Shown: positions 9,690 to 18,226, counted from the first letter of the stretch. The stretch: 64,000 nucleotides of DNA from Limnothrix sp. FACHB-406 (GCF_014698235.1 NZ_JACJSP010000004.1:248001-312000); one strand, 5' to 3'. The notes: a model not told the origin generated them from the letters alone. A program made the numbers and translations.

Positions 9690-9861
9690 CGTAGGGGCGG
9701 GGTCTCCCCGCCCAGTTCCGGGGTCTCCCCGCCCAGTTCCGGGGTCTCCCCGCCCAGTTCCGGGGTCTCCCCGCCCAGTTCCCGTGACCCTTGGGTGTTC
9801 CCAGGGGTGGACAGGGTTGTGGCGATATCCCGGGTTAGGGTTGGGAGACCCAACCCCTACG
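9690..9861. repeat. Repeat element with inverted ends and four 21-bp tandem units
   Basis: An inverted 8-bp end (CGTAGGGG at 9690-9697, CCCCTACG at 9854-9861) bounds the element. Inside, GGGGTCTCCCCGCCCAGTTC plus C (21 bp) is repeated exactly four times (9699-9719, 9720-9740, 9741-9761, 9762-9782). Each unit can fold through GGGG/CCCC. A diverged right half (GGGTTGGGAGACCCAACCC) forms its own hairpin at about 9837-9857. GTAGGGG...CCCCTAC elements of this kind are common non-coding repeats in cyanobacterial genomes. No transposase is present. Confidence 0.8.
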
Positions 9862-9880
9862 GCGCTCAAAATTTTAGAAA

Positions 9881-9952
9881 CTCCCCAGACAGGATTCGAA
9901 CCTGTGACCAATCGATTAACAGTCGACCGCTCTACCGCTGAGCTACTGAGGA
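9881..9952 (-). tRNA. trnN-GUU: tRNA-Asn (anticodon GUU)
   Basis: On the minus strand the 72-base sequence starts TCCTCAG and ends CTGGGGA plus discriminator G, giving a seven-pair acceptor stem with one G-U pair. The D arm (AGCTCAGCGGTAGAGC), an anticodon loop reading CTGTTAA with GTT, and the T arm with GGTTCGAATCC are all present. CCA is not encoded. It lies between the GTAGGGG repeat element and the HetZ-like gene. Confidence 0.95.
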
Positions 9953-10562
9953 ATGTGCGTCCAACGCGGAAACTAAGATAATCGCCGCAGCTAGGGTTTG
10001 TCAAGCGAATTGCTCAAGAAATTTTGAATGCTGCTGTTTGGGGTCTGCGAGGCGGTCGGAAAACTTCGGGGAATTTTTGACGATTCCGGCATCCTCCGAG
10101 CGCACAACACTTTGAACCACGGCGATCGAGCGGCTCTTGGCTTGAATACTCCAGGATTCGGCGGCGCAGATCCGGATCCTCGCCCCCTTGCCCGAAACAT
10201 TGGCAGGGAGGATTGTGCAACCCGGCAAATCCGCAACCCCATCCTCAAAAATGCGCTGCTTCGATCCGGTTGGTCAACTGGCTGAGGAAAGCGACGGTTT
10301 CAGGGGCGGTTGCCAAGCTGGATAGTCTCGGAAACAGATCGCCACAAGCTTTATCCCGTCTGCTCTTGGGCGTTTTAGGTGTCTGCTATGGTCGATCGCC
10401 CCGAAACAGGGGGCCGATTGCGATCAAGCCAGTGACACAGACGCGCGATCGGCAATGGGGCTAGCTCCGTAGAGTGAAGCTGTCAAGAGAAACGCACCTC
10501 CCAAGCGCTTCCCCGACAACCTTCGTCGTCACCGTTGTGTTGTGCATCCTGAGGTAAGAATC
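9953..10562. other. Intergenic region upstream of the HetZ-like gene
   Basis: About 610 bases between tRNA-Asn (minus) and the HetZ-like gene. Several short frames overlap on both strands between 10000 and 10290, but none shows a family motif and all three minus frames are equally open, which suggests chance. The region must hold the tRNA promoter and the regulatory region of the downstream gene. A GAGG Shine-Dalgarno at 10551-10554 precedes the chosen start. Confidence 0.4.
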
Positions 10563-11798
10563 GTGAACGCTCAACTGGCCACCGCCCCCCAAGTCCGCCG
10601 CCCTTCCAGCCCCGTTCCCGCCGCGACCGTTGCCCTCAGCCTTGTGCCAGCCCCCGCCGATGCCAGCGCCCAAGTACAGATGTTGTTGGATGAGGTGATG
10701 AATTCGGTGGGACAAATGCCCACCCGAGCGATCGCCACAGTTGAGCGCATCCTGAACGAAGTCAGCCGTGTTTGCCAAAAGAGCGATCGCATCCAAGCTT
10801 CCGGTCAAGTGGACGATTGGGCCCTGTCCTTGGCTCGTCACCGGCTTCAAAAGTGCCTGGCTTACTATAAGCGCGGCTCCGAGCGTGGCCGAGTGGAACT
10901 GCACAGCACCCTCAGCGCCATGGTCTATCGCTACATTGCTCCGGCCCAAGCGGAACTGAGCTTCCAGGCTCGCTACACCCTGATTGAAGATTTCATGCAA
11001 GCGTTTTACATCGAATCCCTGCGGGCCTTTCGGCGGGAAAACGACTTGCTTGAGACCTACCAACCTCGCACCCGGCTGGAGTTGGCTGAATATCTCTCCT
11101 TCGCGGAGCAATATGCCAAGCGCCGCATTTCCCTGCCCGGTTGCCGCAACCAACAATTGATCGTGCTGCGGGCGAAAAGCTTTGCCCGTCGCCAACCGCC
11201 GGAAGTGGCGATCGACATGGAATTGGCCGTGGAAGGGGGCAAAGGCGAAGAGGCTGAACAATATGCCCGCAGCAGCGCCGTGCAGCAAGTGCGCGAGCAG
11301 ATGGTTTCGGAGGCGATCGACCCGGCGGAAGCTGTCCTGCGCGATCGAATCTTGAACGAACTGGTGGACTATTTGCGCAACCAAGGTCACCACGACTGCG
11401 TGGATTACCTGGCCCTGAAAATGCAAGACCTGTCTGCCCCGGAAATTGACGAAGTGTTGGGCCTCAGCCCTCGCCAGCGGGACTATTTGCAACAACGGTT
11501 TAAGTATCATGTGGAGCGCTTTTCCCGGATGCACAACTGGGAATTGGTTCACCAGTGGCTCGGGGCCGATGTGGACGATCGCCTAGGGATGTCCGGTGCG
11601 CTGTGGACCTTGTTTTGGGAGGAACTGACCCCCGAGCAACAGCAACTAGTGCAACTGAAGCAAGCTCAAAAAGACGAAAAAACCATTGGCAAGGCGATCG
11701 GCTGCACCCCCAAACAGGTACAAAAACGCTGGTTCAAGCTGCTGACCTTTGCTTGGCAAGTGCGCAACGGTGAAGTAACGCTGCTGCAAGAGGCCTAG
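10563..11798 (+). CDS. HetZ-family protein
   Basis: HetZ is a putative DNA-binding regulator needed early in heterocyst differentiation in Anabaena. Relatives also occur in filamentous cyanobacteria that make no heterocysts. The 411-residue product is mostly helical. Its conserved core has FYIESLRAFRRE, TRLELAEYLSFAEQYAKRR and QQLIVLRAKSFA (about residues 140-215), and the C-terminal part has ALWTLFWEELTPEQQQLVQLK and a helix-turn-helix-like stretch (TIGKAIGCTPKQVQKRWFKLL). I chose GTG 10563 with GAGG 8 bases upstream. An upstream in-frame GTG at 10542 lacks a site. PatU, the usual HetZ neighbour in Anabaena, is absent. The family name rests on remembered conserved blocks. Confidence 0.75.
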   Translation: MNAQLATAPQVRRPSSPVPAATVALSLVPAPADASAQVQMLLDEVMNSVGQMPTRAIATVERILNEVSRVCQKSDRIQASGQVDDWALSLARHRLQKCLAYYKRGSERGRVELHSTLSAMVYRYIAPAQAELSFQARYTLIEDFMQAFYIESLRAFRRENDLLETYQPRTRLELAEYLSFAEQYAKRRISLPGCRNQQLIVLRAKSFARRQPPEVAIDMELAVEGGKGEEAEQYARSSAVQQVREQMVSEAIDPAEAVLRDRILNELVDYLRNQGHHDCVDYLALKMQDLSAPEIDEVLGLSPRQRDYLQQRFKYHVERFSRMHNWELVHQWLGADVDDRLGMSGALWTLFWEELTPEQQQLVQLKQAQKDEKTIGKAIGCTPKQVQKRWFKLLTFAWQVRNGEVTLLQEA

Positions 11799-11869
11799 GC
11801 GATCGACCCATTTCCCTCCTTAGGGGCCGATCGCTCAGGAATTCAGCCCCTTCGGTAACGACGAAATTC

Positions 11870-11897
11870 AACGGCAGGCCCCGCGCCTGCCGTTTTT
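11870..11897 (+). terminator. Rho-independent terminator after the HetZ-like gene
   Basis: A perfect 9-bp stem, AACGGCAGG (11870-11878) with CCTGCCGTT (11886-11894), loop CCCCGCG, followed by a T run at 11893-11897. It lies 72 bases after the stop codon. Confidence 0.9.
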
Positions 11898-12018
11898 GTT
11901 GGCTGGTCAACTTCAGGCAATCTGTTAGAGTAATTGGAAGCTCCGCACCACCGACCCTGCGGGCTGCCGCCAAAGCGGTATGCTCGTTTCCAACCGACGA
12001 GAAAGACCCACAGCACCT

Positions 12019-12672
12019 ATGAAATCGAAAGCATTTTGGGGCTTGGTTTCCCTGGTGGCGGCTAGCGTGCCTACGGTGGCCCAAGCTGCGCCTGCGTTGA
12101 ACCCCCACATCAAAGTTGACTACCACGAGCAAAGCCTTGCTCAAGAGGTGGTCTATGGAACCTACTACGATGGCCCTCGCCTGCGCGTGGTGACCGATCC
12201 GACCGGTGCAGCTCTGCGCAAGAGCTTTGAGTTCCCGATCGACCTCTCGCTGAAAAAAGAGAGCAGCATCACCACCAGCACCCCGATCACCGATCGCTAC
12301 AAGATTCACCAATTTGGTGATTGCAACAGCGACAACAAAATTACCTTCGAAGACCTCGATATTCACCGGGGCATCTGCAACTCGCGTTTCCAAGCTTGGT
12401 CGCGCGAAGTGCAAGAGTGCTTGAAGGCTGGCCCTGTGTTGATTCGTGACCTGACCGGTAACGAAGTGTTCATCTACAACAAGGACGGCCAAGAGCTGTC
12501 GCGCGATATTGTGCTGAATGCTTCCGGCAAGGCCGTGTGCCGTCAGTTCATCGGCCGCGCCACCCCCGTGAGCATGGATCGTCAGTGCCGTGACGTGGTG
12601 GTTGAGCAACGTCCGTTCGTGGCTCCTTCTGCGCCGATGGTTCCCTCGGGCCCGATTCAAGGTCTGTGGTAA
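12019..12672 (+). CDS. Secreted protein of unknown function
   Basis: A 217-residue protein with a signal peptide: MKSKAF, then a hydrophobic stretch ending in the signal peptidase site AQA-AP at about residues 23-25. The mature part has six Cys, which could form disulfides in the periplasm, and an EF-hand-like piece, GDCNSDNKITFEDLDIHRG (about residues 98-116). I see no enzyme motif. I chose ATG 12019 because it begins the signal peptide; the frame is open 13 codons further upstream. The gene follows the HetZ-family terminator, so it is its own transcription unit. Confidence 0.75.
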   Translation: MKSKAFWGLVSLVAASVPTVAQAAPALNPHIKVDYHEQSLAQEVVYGTYYDGPRLRVVTDPTGAALRKSFEFPIDLSLKKESSITTSTPITDRYKIHQFGDCNSDNKITFEDLDIHRGICNSRFQAWSREVQECLKAGPVLIRDLTGNEVFIYNKDGQELSRDIVLNASGKAVCRQFIGRATPVSMDRQCRDVVVEQRPFVAPSAPMVPSGPIQGLW

Positions 12673-12842
12673 ATTAGCCCCTCCTGCTCTGGTTGCTGCA
12701 TTCGGTTTCAACGCCGAATCGTGATCGATGCTGGCGGAGTCTAAATCAGCGGAGTGAAGCAGCGGAGTTTAGATCCGGTCTCAAGACTCTCTAAATTTGC
12801 TGCTGCAAAGTGCTCTGGCTAACAACTCTGAAAAGGGTTTTT

Positions 12843-12876
12843 GGAAAAGGGATTGGTTTCGGCCAGTCCCTTTTCC
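12843..12876. terminator. Long hairpin, probable bidirectional terminator
   Basis: GGAAAAGGGATTGG (12843-12856) pairs with CCAGTCCCTTTTCC (12863-12876) around a six-base loop, 14 pairs with one G-T. It sits between two convergent genes. The T run is inside the stem (CCCTTTTCC), so it is less classical than the others in the window. Confidence 0.6.
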
Positions 12877-12882
12877 ATTGCT

Positions 12883-12973
12883 GGTTGCGGTTGTTGGTTG
12901 CGGTTGTTGATTGCGGTTATTGGTTGCGGTTGTTGGTTGCAGTTGTTGATTGCGGTTGTTGGTTGCGGTTGAG
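12883..12973. repeat. 13-bp tandem array, 7 copies
   Basis: Seven contiguous copies of GGTTGCGGTTGTT with few substitutions (units start at 12883, 12896, 12909, 12922, 12935, 12948 and 12961). The unit is not a multiple of three, and the array ends at the base before the helicase stop codon (12974-12976). Confidence 0.92.
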
Positions 12974-15265
12974 CTAGGGAGCCGATCGCTTGCATTCGGG
13001 AAAATCTGTCTCTAAAGCCAAAAATGCAGGGCAGGGCGTTTTGGTGGTGAGGTTTTCGGGCTTGTTCCAGGTGAAGGGAGCCTGTTGTTCGGCCGCCATC
13101 CACAGCAGTCGCTTCGCCCGGGTCATGGCCACGTAAAGCAGGCGATATTCTTCGGCCACTTTTAACCAACGGGCTTGGTGGGTGGCGATCGCGATCGGGG
13201 GAAGTTTGGCGGCTCCATGCACCCGATCGCGAATTTGGGCCCGTAAACAGTCGCCCAAGTTAAATGCCCCCAAAAACTCCATTTGCAAAGGCACACGCGC
13301 TTCGGTGCTGAAATAGTCGCTGTGGAGGAAGGGCAAAAAGACCCCATCCCAGTCGAGGCCTTTGGCTTTGTGGGCGGTGATGATGGTGAGCTGGCCGGGG
13401 CGGGTGTAGGGGGATTCGGGCAACTCCTCGGCTTCGACGGGGGCGAAGGTTTCGTTACTGACAATTTCCGCGAGGTTGTTCAGGGTGGTCTCTAGCCGTT
13501 GGTCACCCCGATCGCGCTGCACGAGGGTTTCGATCAATTTGTCGGTGGTGGCCAGCTCGGCGCGATCGTAGCCCAAGGTCATGGCCAAAAAGGACAGGAG
13601 GGCATAGTGGGGCAAATGCAGCCGGGCGGCCAAAATGCCAGCACAAATGCGCCGGGCCTGGCGGGCCGGTTCTGCCAAGGGTGGATCTAATGGCCCCGGA
13701 TAGAGAAACTGTTCGGGCTGGGCGGCCAGGCTGTCCAGGTCTTGGGTGGGGATTCGTTGTCGATCGACCAAAACCCGCAGCAGGGCCTTCAGGTATTGGG
13801 GTGAGTGGGGCCGATCGAGAAATTGCAACAGGGTCAACATTTCCCCGGGCACGTGGGATTGGCGATCGCTGGCTCCCACTTCATAAAGATTGAGCCGATC
13901 GCCAAATCGATCGCCCAAGGATTTGGCCACCCAGCGCCCCTGATCATTGGTGCGCACCAAAACCGCCAAGCTGAGATCGGGGGCCTTGGCCCACAGGTCG
14001 ATCGCCCGTTGGCCAATTTGGGCGATCGATTGGTGAATATCGGCGGGCCGCACCAACTCCAGCCCCAATCCGAGCGGCGTTGGGTTGGCGTTCGGCTGGG
14101 GGTCGTTGGGTTCTGCTGGTTGAATGCATTGCAACTCAAAGGGTGGCAGGGCCGATCGAGTGCCAATCTGTTGGGTGAGGCGGGGAAATTCCCGATCGTT
14201 CGTCCACTGCACCAGGACGTTGGCCGCTTCCAGAATGATCGGGCTGCTGCGTCCCGATCGATCCATTTGGGCAAACCGTCCCTGCGATCGACAGGCTTCG
14301 CAAAACCGCCGAAAGAATACTGGGTCGGCCGGCGTGAAGGAGGAGTTAATCGCCTGATTGGGATCGCCCACCCGCACCAAGTTCACCGCATTCGTGGCCG
14401 GGTCGATCGCCAATTGTTCCAACAGCCGCGCTTGCAGGGGCGAGGAATCCTGCGCTTCGTCCTCAAACACCGCAAAGATGCGCGATCGCCAGAGGCTAGC
14501 CGCCTCTGGATCCGCCAAAACCCGCAAAGCCGCCAAAATCATGTCGTCATAGTCGATCGCATTGCGCCGTTGCAGTTGGGCTTCATAGGCTTCGTAGAGA
14601 CCCGCCGCGATCGCCAAACCCGGGTAGCGATCGGCGGCCAGCTCCGGTGCTTGGCCCATGTGCTGCAAATCTGCGGGTTTCAGACCCGAGCTTTTGGCCT
14701 CGCGCACCACCGTTAGCATCAACTCCGGCAACAAATCCGTTCGCAACACGGACAGTCGCCGCAACCGTTCCGCCTCTTCCCCGTCAAATTCCAACCCCTC
14801 CAGCAACAGCCCGTAAAGAGATGGGTTTTGGGTAATCCAATCATCCACGGCATTGGCGATCAGTCGGTGCTGGCGATCGGGAGACACCAGGGTGCGATCG
14901 CGCTCCATGCCCGACAGTTCCGGATTGCGTCCGGCAATTTGCAAGGCCAGCCCATGGAGGGTTTGCACCGTGAATCCCTGGCGCGGGAGGCCCAATATTT
15001 GCAGGGATTCGCGAATTTTGGCCTTCAGGTGGGCCGCGGCCGATCGGGTAAAGGTCACCACGGCCAATTGGCGGCGCGCGTCCAACTGGAACCGGGCGAT
15101 CGTCAGGGCCGCTGCTCGGGCCATGCCCGTGGACTTGCCCGCGCCCGGCACCGCCGAAACCGCCAAGGGCCCGCCCGCCCAGTCAGCAATTTCCCGCTGG
15201 CCCGGCCGCAAACCATCCCGTAACCGTTGCCAAGCGATCTCGTCTCGACTGCTGGTGATGACCAT
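12974..15265 (-). CDS. UvrD/Rep-like superfamily 1 DNA helicase
   Basis: A 763-residue ATP-dependent 3'-5' helicase of the UvrD/PcrA/Rep class, acting in DNA repair or replication restart. Motifs in order: Walker A with AVPGAGKST (about residues 37-45), Ia (VTFTRSAAAHLKAK), II as FEDEAQDSS (DExQD box), III with GDPNQAINSSF, V as TAHKAKGLDWDGVFLP, and VI with LYVAMTRAKRLLW. The protein is slightly longer than typical UvrD (about 720) and quite diverged between motifs. I chose ATG 15265; the frame is open to a TTG at 15322. No Shine-Dalgarno is obvious. A 13-bp repeat array touches its stop codon. Confidence 0.9.
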   Translation of the reverse strand: MVITSSRDEIAWQRLRDGLRPGQREIADWAGGPLAVSAVPGAGKSTGMARAAALTIARFQLDARRQLAVVTFTRSAAAHLKAKIRESLQILGLPRQGFTVQTLHGLALQIAGRNPELSGMERDRTLVSPDRQHRLIANAVDDWITQNPSLYGLLLEGLEFDGEEAERLRRLSVLRTDLLPELMLTVVREAKSSGLKPADLQHMGQAPELAADRYPGLAIAAGLYEAYEAQLQRRNAIDYDDMILAALRVLADPEAASLWRSRIFAVFEDEAQDSSPLQARLLEQLAIDPATNAVNLVRVGDPNQAINSSFTPADPVFFRRFCEACRSQGRFAQMDRSGRSSPIILEAANVLVQWTNDREFPRLTQQIGTRSALPPFELQCIQPAEPNDPQPNANPTPLGLGLELVRPADIHQSIAQIGQRAIDLWAKAPDLSLAVLVRTNDQGRWVAKSLGDRFGDRLNLYEVGASDRQSHVPGEMLTLLQFLDRPHSPQYLKALLRVLVDRQRIPTQDLDSLAAQPEQFLYPGPLDPPLAEPARQARRICAGILAARLHLPHYALLSFLAMTLGYDRAELATTDKLIETLVQRDRGDQRLETTLNNLAEIVSNETFAPVEAEELPESPYTRPGQLTIITAHKAKGLDWDGVFLPFLHSDYFSTEARVPLQMEFLGAFNLGDCLRAQIRDRVHGAAKLPPIAIATHQARWLKVAEEYRLLYVAMTRAKRLLWMAAEQQAPFTWNKPENLTTKTPCPAFLALETDFPECKRSAP

Positions 15266-15300
15266 GCTGGCTATCTTGCTCGTGATTTCCGCAATGATTT

Positions 15301-15343
15301 GGCCCAAAACTATTCGGCCCAAAACTATTCAGCCCAAAACTAA
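15301..15343. repeat. 15-bp tandem repeat containing a stop codon
   Basis: GGCCCAAAACTATTC at 15301-15315 and 15316-15330, then AGCCCAAAACTAA at 15331-15343. The stop codon of the esterase gene (15340-15342 on the minus strand) lies inside the third copy, so duplication has extended from or into the gene end. Confidence 0.88.
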
Positions 15344-15999
15344 TGGAGTGCTTGGGGAGGGTTGAGGAGCTGAAAAAATCGCTCGATCGTTTGCCAAATT
15401 GGCTCGATCGCGTCGCCCATGCTGTGATCTGTTTCCAGTTCGATCAACTCCACCCAAGGATGGCTCGCTGCCCACTGCTGACTTAGCTCGATCGACACCG
15501 TGCGATCGGCCCGCCCATGCAAAATCACCGTTGGCAACACCCGCTGAAGCTTGGACTGATCATAGCGCTGGGCATCTTCCCAAAAGCCCAACCCCAAGGG
15601 CAGCTCTTTCCCCGCCGTGTAGTGATAGACCATCAACTGGCCGCTCCTTTGCCATTGGTCTAACTGATCCGGCGACAGGCGATCGTGCCAACTTTGGGGA
15701 AATCCCAAGGCCGGAGCCAACAGCCCCAACCGTTGCACCTGGGGGCATTGTTCCGCCAGCCACAGGGCCGTCAAGCCACCAAAGCTCGAACCAATCAGCC
15801 CGATCGGTTCCTCCGGCGTTTGGTTAATCAGGGCTTGCACTTGCTGAATTTGGCGGCTGAGGGTCAGTCCGGTGAATCCCCCCTCATTAAAGTCGGGAAT
15901 TTCAAGGGCGATTTGATGTTGTTGGAATCGATCGGTCAAAGCCCTGGCCTTGAATGAACCGGGGCCCGAAGCAAAACCGTGCAGGTAGAGATGGCGCAT
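15340..15999 (-). CDS. YqiA/YcfP-type alpha/beta hydrolase
   Basis: A 219-residue cytoplasmic esterase-like protein. The start MRHLYLHGFASGPGS is characteristic of the YqiA family. The nucleophile elbow is GSSFGG (about residues 69-74), a candidate acid is in VILHGRADRTVSIE, and the final His is in ETDHSMGD. Length matches the family (about 190-220). The natural substrate is unknown in this family. The helicase gene follows in the same direction with a 75-base repeat-filled gap. Confidence 0.88.
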   Translation of the reverse strand: MRHLYLHGFASGPGSFKARALTDRFQQHQIALEIPDFNEGGFTGLTLSRQIQQVQALINQTPEEPIGLIGSSFGGLTALWLAEQCPQVQRLGLLAPALGFPQSWHDRLSPDQLDQWQRSGQLMVYHYTAGKELPLGLGFWEDAQRYDQSKLQRVLPTVILHGRADRTVSIELSQQWAASHPWVELIELETDHSMGDAIEPIWQTIERFFQLLNPPQALH

Positions 16000-16356
16000 A
16001 GAGCTGGATCCAAGCCAAGGAAAAACAGCAAACGGGCAGCATGATCGCCGTGATCACCACAGTTACGATCCCAACATTGCCATCGCCCTGATTGGTCAAA
16101 TGTTCACCAAATTTTTAATAGATTCGCAGCAGAAAATCCTCAGCAGAAAACCGCGCAGGACAGGCGATCCTACACGGTTATTGGGTTGCAGCGTTGGCTG
16201 GTGCTGGGAAGTTGGCTGGTGCTGGGAAAATGACCGAAAAACCTTTGGGAAACTCTCTGAAGCCATTCCTAGCAATTTCCCTAGTCATTTCTCTAGTCAT
16301 TTCCCTAGAAAAATTGCTTTGAGGAATCAATTGGAGAGCACCAACCTATTGCGGTT
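16000..16356. other. Intergenic gap with two sets of short tandem repeats
   Basis: 357 bases. GTTGGCTGGTGCTGGGAA occurs twice at 16193-16228 (18-bp period), and ATTTCCCTAGTC occurs three times at 16275-16310 (12-bp period, one substituted copy and one with a changed end). No gene is seen. It separates the Spy-like operon end from the esterase gene. Confidence 0.75.
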
Positions 16357-17022
16357 CTATTGCGGCCGTTGGTTATTAGGCTGCCCTTGGTTATTGGGTT
16401 GTCCTTGCCGATTCCAGCCCTGGCCACCTTGACTATTAGGTTGCCCTTGCCGATCTCGACCGCCGGGCCCACCCTGGCCGTCGGGGCCGCCATGTCGCCG
16501 GCCGGGCCCGCGCTCCTGCATCCGTTGAGCCAATTGTTGTCGCTGGGCCGGGGTCAAAATTTCCCGCATGGCCAACATGCTTTCAAAGCGCAAATCACCC
16601 ATTTTTTGCATTTCCGCCTGCAAGCGGTTGTGCTGTTGGCGCAGTTGGTCGGCGCTGGCGCTGCCGGCCATCAGGCGGCCCATCTCTTGGCGAACGGTGT
16701 CGATCGCGGTTCTTTGTTGATCCATGCGGCTGCGGAATTGTTCGCGCACTTGATCGAGTTTTTGGGTTTGTTCGGTGGTCAAGTTCAGGTCGCGCAACAT
16801 GCCGCCGGGGCCACCCCGACCGCCCCGTTGACCACCGGGAGGGCCACCGTCTGGGCCGCCGGGGCCGCCCGGGCCGGGGCGATCGTCCATTTGCGACATC
16901 CAATCATCATCGGGCCCCGCTTGGGCGTTGGCCAACGGCACCAGGGCCGCAGTTCCCACGGTGGCGACGGCGGCCATGGCCATGAGGGTGATCTGAAGGC
17001 GATTCAAGTTCCAAAATTTCAT
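16357..17022 (-). CDS. Spy/CpxP-like periplasmic LTxxQ protein
   Basis: A 221-residue exported protein: signal peptide with hydrophobic core and ANA-QA cleavage at about residue 33, then a Gly/Pro/Asp-rich linker. The helical Spy/CpxP domain carries two LTxxQ motifs (LTTEQ near residue 83 and LTPAQ near 156). The last 50 residues are a Gly/Gln/Asn-rich disordered tail. Spy-family proteins are periplasmic chaperones or metal/stress sensors, in some bacteria tied to envelope-stress sigma factors. It is the third gene after an ECF sigma factor and a putative anti-sigma factor in the same direction, which supports an envelope-stress role by inference. Confidence 0.85.
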   Translation of the reverse strand: MKFWNLNRLQITLMAMAAVATVGTAALVPLANAQAGPDDDWMSQMDDRPGPGGPGGPDGGPPGGQRGGRGGPGGMLRDLNLTTEQTQKLDQVREQFRSRMDQQRTAIDTVRQEMGRLMAGSASADQLRQQHNRLQAEMQKMGDLRFESMLAMREILTPAQRQQLAQRMQERGPGRRHGGPDGQGGPGGRDRQGQPNSQGGQGWNRQGQPNNQGQPNNQRPQ

Positions 17023-17060
17023 AATTGACGAACTCCTGAGAGATGCTGATTAATCAGGGG

Positions 17061-17591
17061 CTAGAGGTAAGGTGTCCATTGATCGGGAAGCGCCATGGCT
17101 GAGAGCGATCGATTCACCAGCTTGGTCGGCTCCGTTTCCCAGGTGTGGGGGTCAAAACTCCAGGGCAGCGAGTCATCGGTGCTGGCCGTTTGGGTGGTGA
17201 CGTTGCTGGGCGCGAGGGTCATGCCCCAGGTTTCGTTGATGAAGCTTTCGAGATCGGCTTCCGCAACGCTGGGGGCTGGGGTTTGAGTTCCCGGGCCCGG
17301 TTGGAAGAGGGCCCAACAGCCGATCGCGATCGCCCCCAAACTGCCTAACCACCATTGCCGATGGCGGCGGGCGGCCCGCAGTTGGCTGGCCTCAATTTCC
17401 AACAGCAGCGATCGCTCTAGACCCGGGGCGGCGGGCGGTGGGCTGGGGCGATGTTGGCGCAAGAAGTTCACCAATTTGACATCCTCCTGACCGGAAGGGC
17501 CGGCAGCCGGATGGGCAGGCCGGCGGGGGTTGCCACCGGAGCGGGGTTGAGCGTTAGCCTCATCGGATGGGTGAGATGGGCGATCGGTCAT
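17061..17591 (-). CDS. Putative membrane anti-sigma factor
   Basis: A 176-residue protein with a Pro/Ser-rich cytoplasmic N-terminus, a short helical section (VKLVNFLRQHRP), one membrane helix (about residues 83-98, WWLGSLGAIAIGCWALF) and an extracytoplasmic C-terminus. Its start overlaps the end of the ECF sigma gene by four bases (ATGA), so the two are translationally coupled, which is the classical layout for sigma/anti-sigma pairs. No zinc-binding ZAS motif (HxxxCxxC) is visible, so it is a non-ZAS or diverged type. The role is inferred from context and topology. Confidence 0.72.
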   Translation of the reverse strand: MTDRPSHPSDEANAQPRSGGNPRRPAHPAAGPSGQEDVKLVNFLRQHRPSPPPAAPGLERSLLLEIEASQLRAARRHRQWWLGSLGAIAIGCWALFQPGPGTQTPAPSVAEADLESFINETWGMTLAPSNVTTQTASTDDSLPWSFDPHTWETEPTKLVNRSLSAMALPDQWTPYL

Positions 17592-18226
17592 AGTTCCACC
17601 CCCTGTTGCTGCAAAAACTGCCGAATTTGGGCCCGGGCGTAAAAGAGCCGCGATTTGACGGTTCCCACCGGAATTCCCAAAATTTCCGCCGCTTCCTTTT
17701 GCGAAACATCTTCGAGATCACACAACACCAACACGGCCCTGGCCTCGAACCCCAAGATGGCCAGCGATCGCTGAACCAAGTCTTGGTAGTGCAGTTGGCT
17801 GAGGGGGGACTTGTCTTGGGTTCGGGGATCGATCGCCTGTTCGATCGCCCGTTCCGACAAGTCAGGATCCGCCGTCGGTTCCAAGCGGCGGGCGCGGTTT
17901 TTGGCCAACTCCCGCCGCCGATCGCTGGCCACATTCCAAGTGATTCGATAAAGCCAAGTGGAAAAGCTGGCCGACCCTCGAAAACGCGGCAACCCTCGCC
18001 AAACCCGCAGGAATACCTCCTGCACCAAATCATCTAAACCATCCGCATCGCAGAGGGAATAGAGCGTGGCGCGTACCCGAGCTTGGTGTTGGCGATAGAG
18101 ATGCTGGAAGGCCCGCGCGTCCCCACCAGCGGCCCGTTGCACGATCGAGCGATCGTCCGTGGCCACCGCCAAAACCGCCGTCCTTTGCCAGCGACCCAAT
18201 TGAGCATAGAGAGCCTTTCCCAGCAT
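17588..18226 (-). CDS. ECF-type RNA polymerase sigma factor
   Basis: A 212-residue group 4 sigma factor. Region 2 includes DDLVQEVFLRVWRGLPRFRG and FSTWLYRITWN (about residues 62-100), and region 4 has the helix-turn-helix VSQKEAAEILGIPVGTVKSRLFYARAQI (about residues 170-200). Regions 1 and 3 are absent, as expected. It leads an operon with the anti-sigma candidate (overlap ATGA) and the Spy-like gene. Cyanobacterial ECF factors of this kind (SigG class) respond to envelope or metal stress. No auto-promoter was identified. Confidence 0.92.
   Translation of the reverse strand: MLGKALYAQLGRWQRTAVLAVATDDRSIVQRAAGGDARAFQHLYRQHQARVRATLYSLCDADGLDDLVQEVFLRVWRGLPRFRGSASFSTWLYRITWNVASDRRRELAKNRARRLEPTADPDLSERAIEQAIDPRTQDKSPLSQLHYQDLVQRSLAILGFEARAVLVLCDLEDVSQKEAAEILGIPVGTVKSRLFYARAQIRQFLQQQGVEL

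Larger units (their letters stand above)
12673..12973. other. Convergent gap with hairpin and repeats
   Basis: 301 bases between the stop codons of the secreted protein gene and the helicase gene. It holds the long hairpin at 12843-12876 and the 13-bp repeat array at 12883-12973, listed separately. No gene is seen. Confidence 0.6.

Noticed and set aside
10014-10285. Overlapping frames on both strands between tRNA-Asn and the HetZ-like gene
   Set aside because: Three minus-strand frames and one plus-strand frame are open over the same stretch, as expected in GC-rich non-coding DNA.
12819-13169. Minus-strand frame with QPQP/NN repeats over the 13-bp array
   Set aside because: It is a shifted reading of the helicase 3' end and of the repeat; a 13-bp period cannot hold a stable coding repeat.
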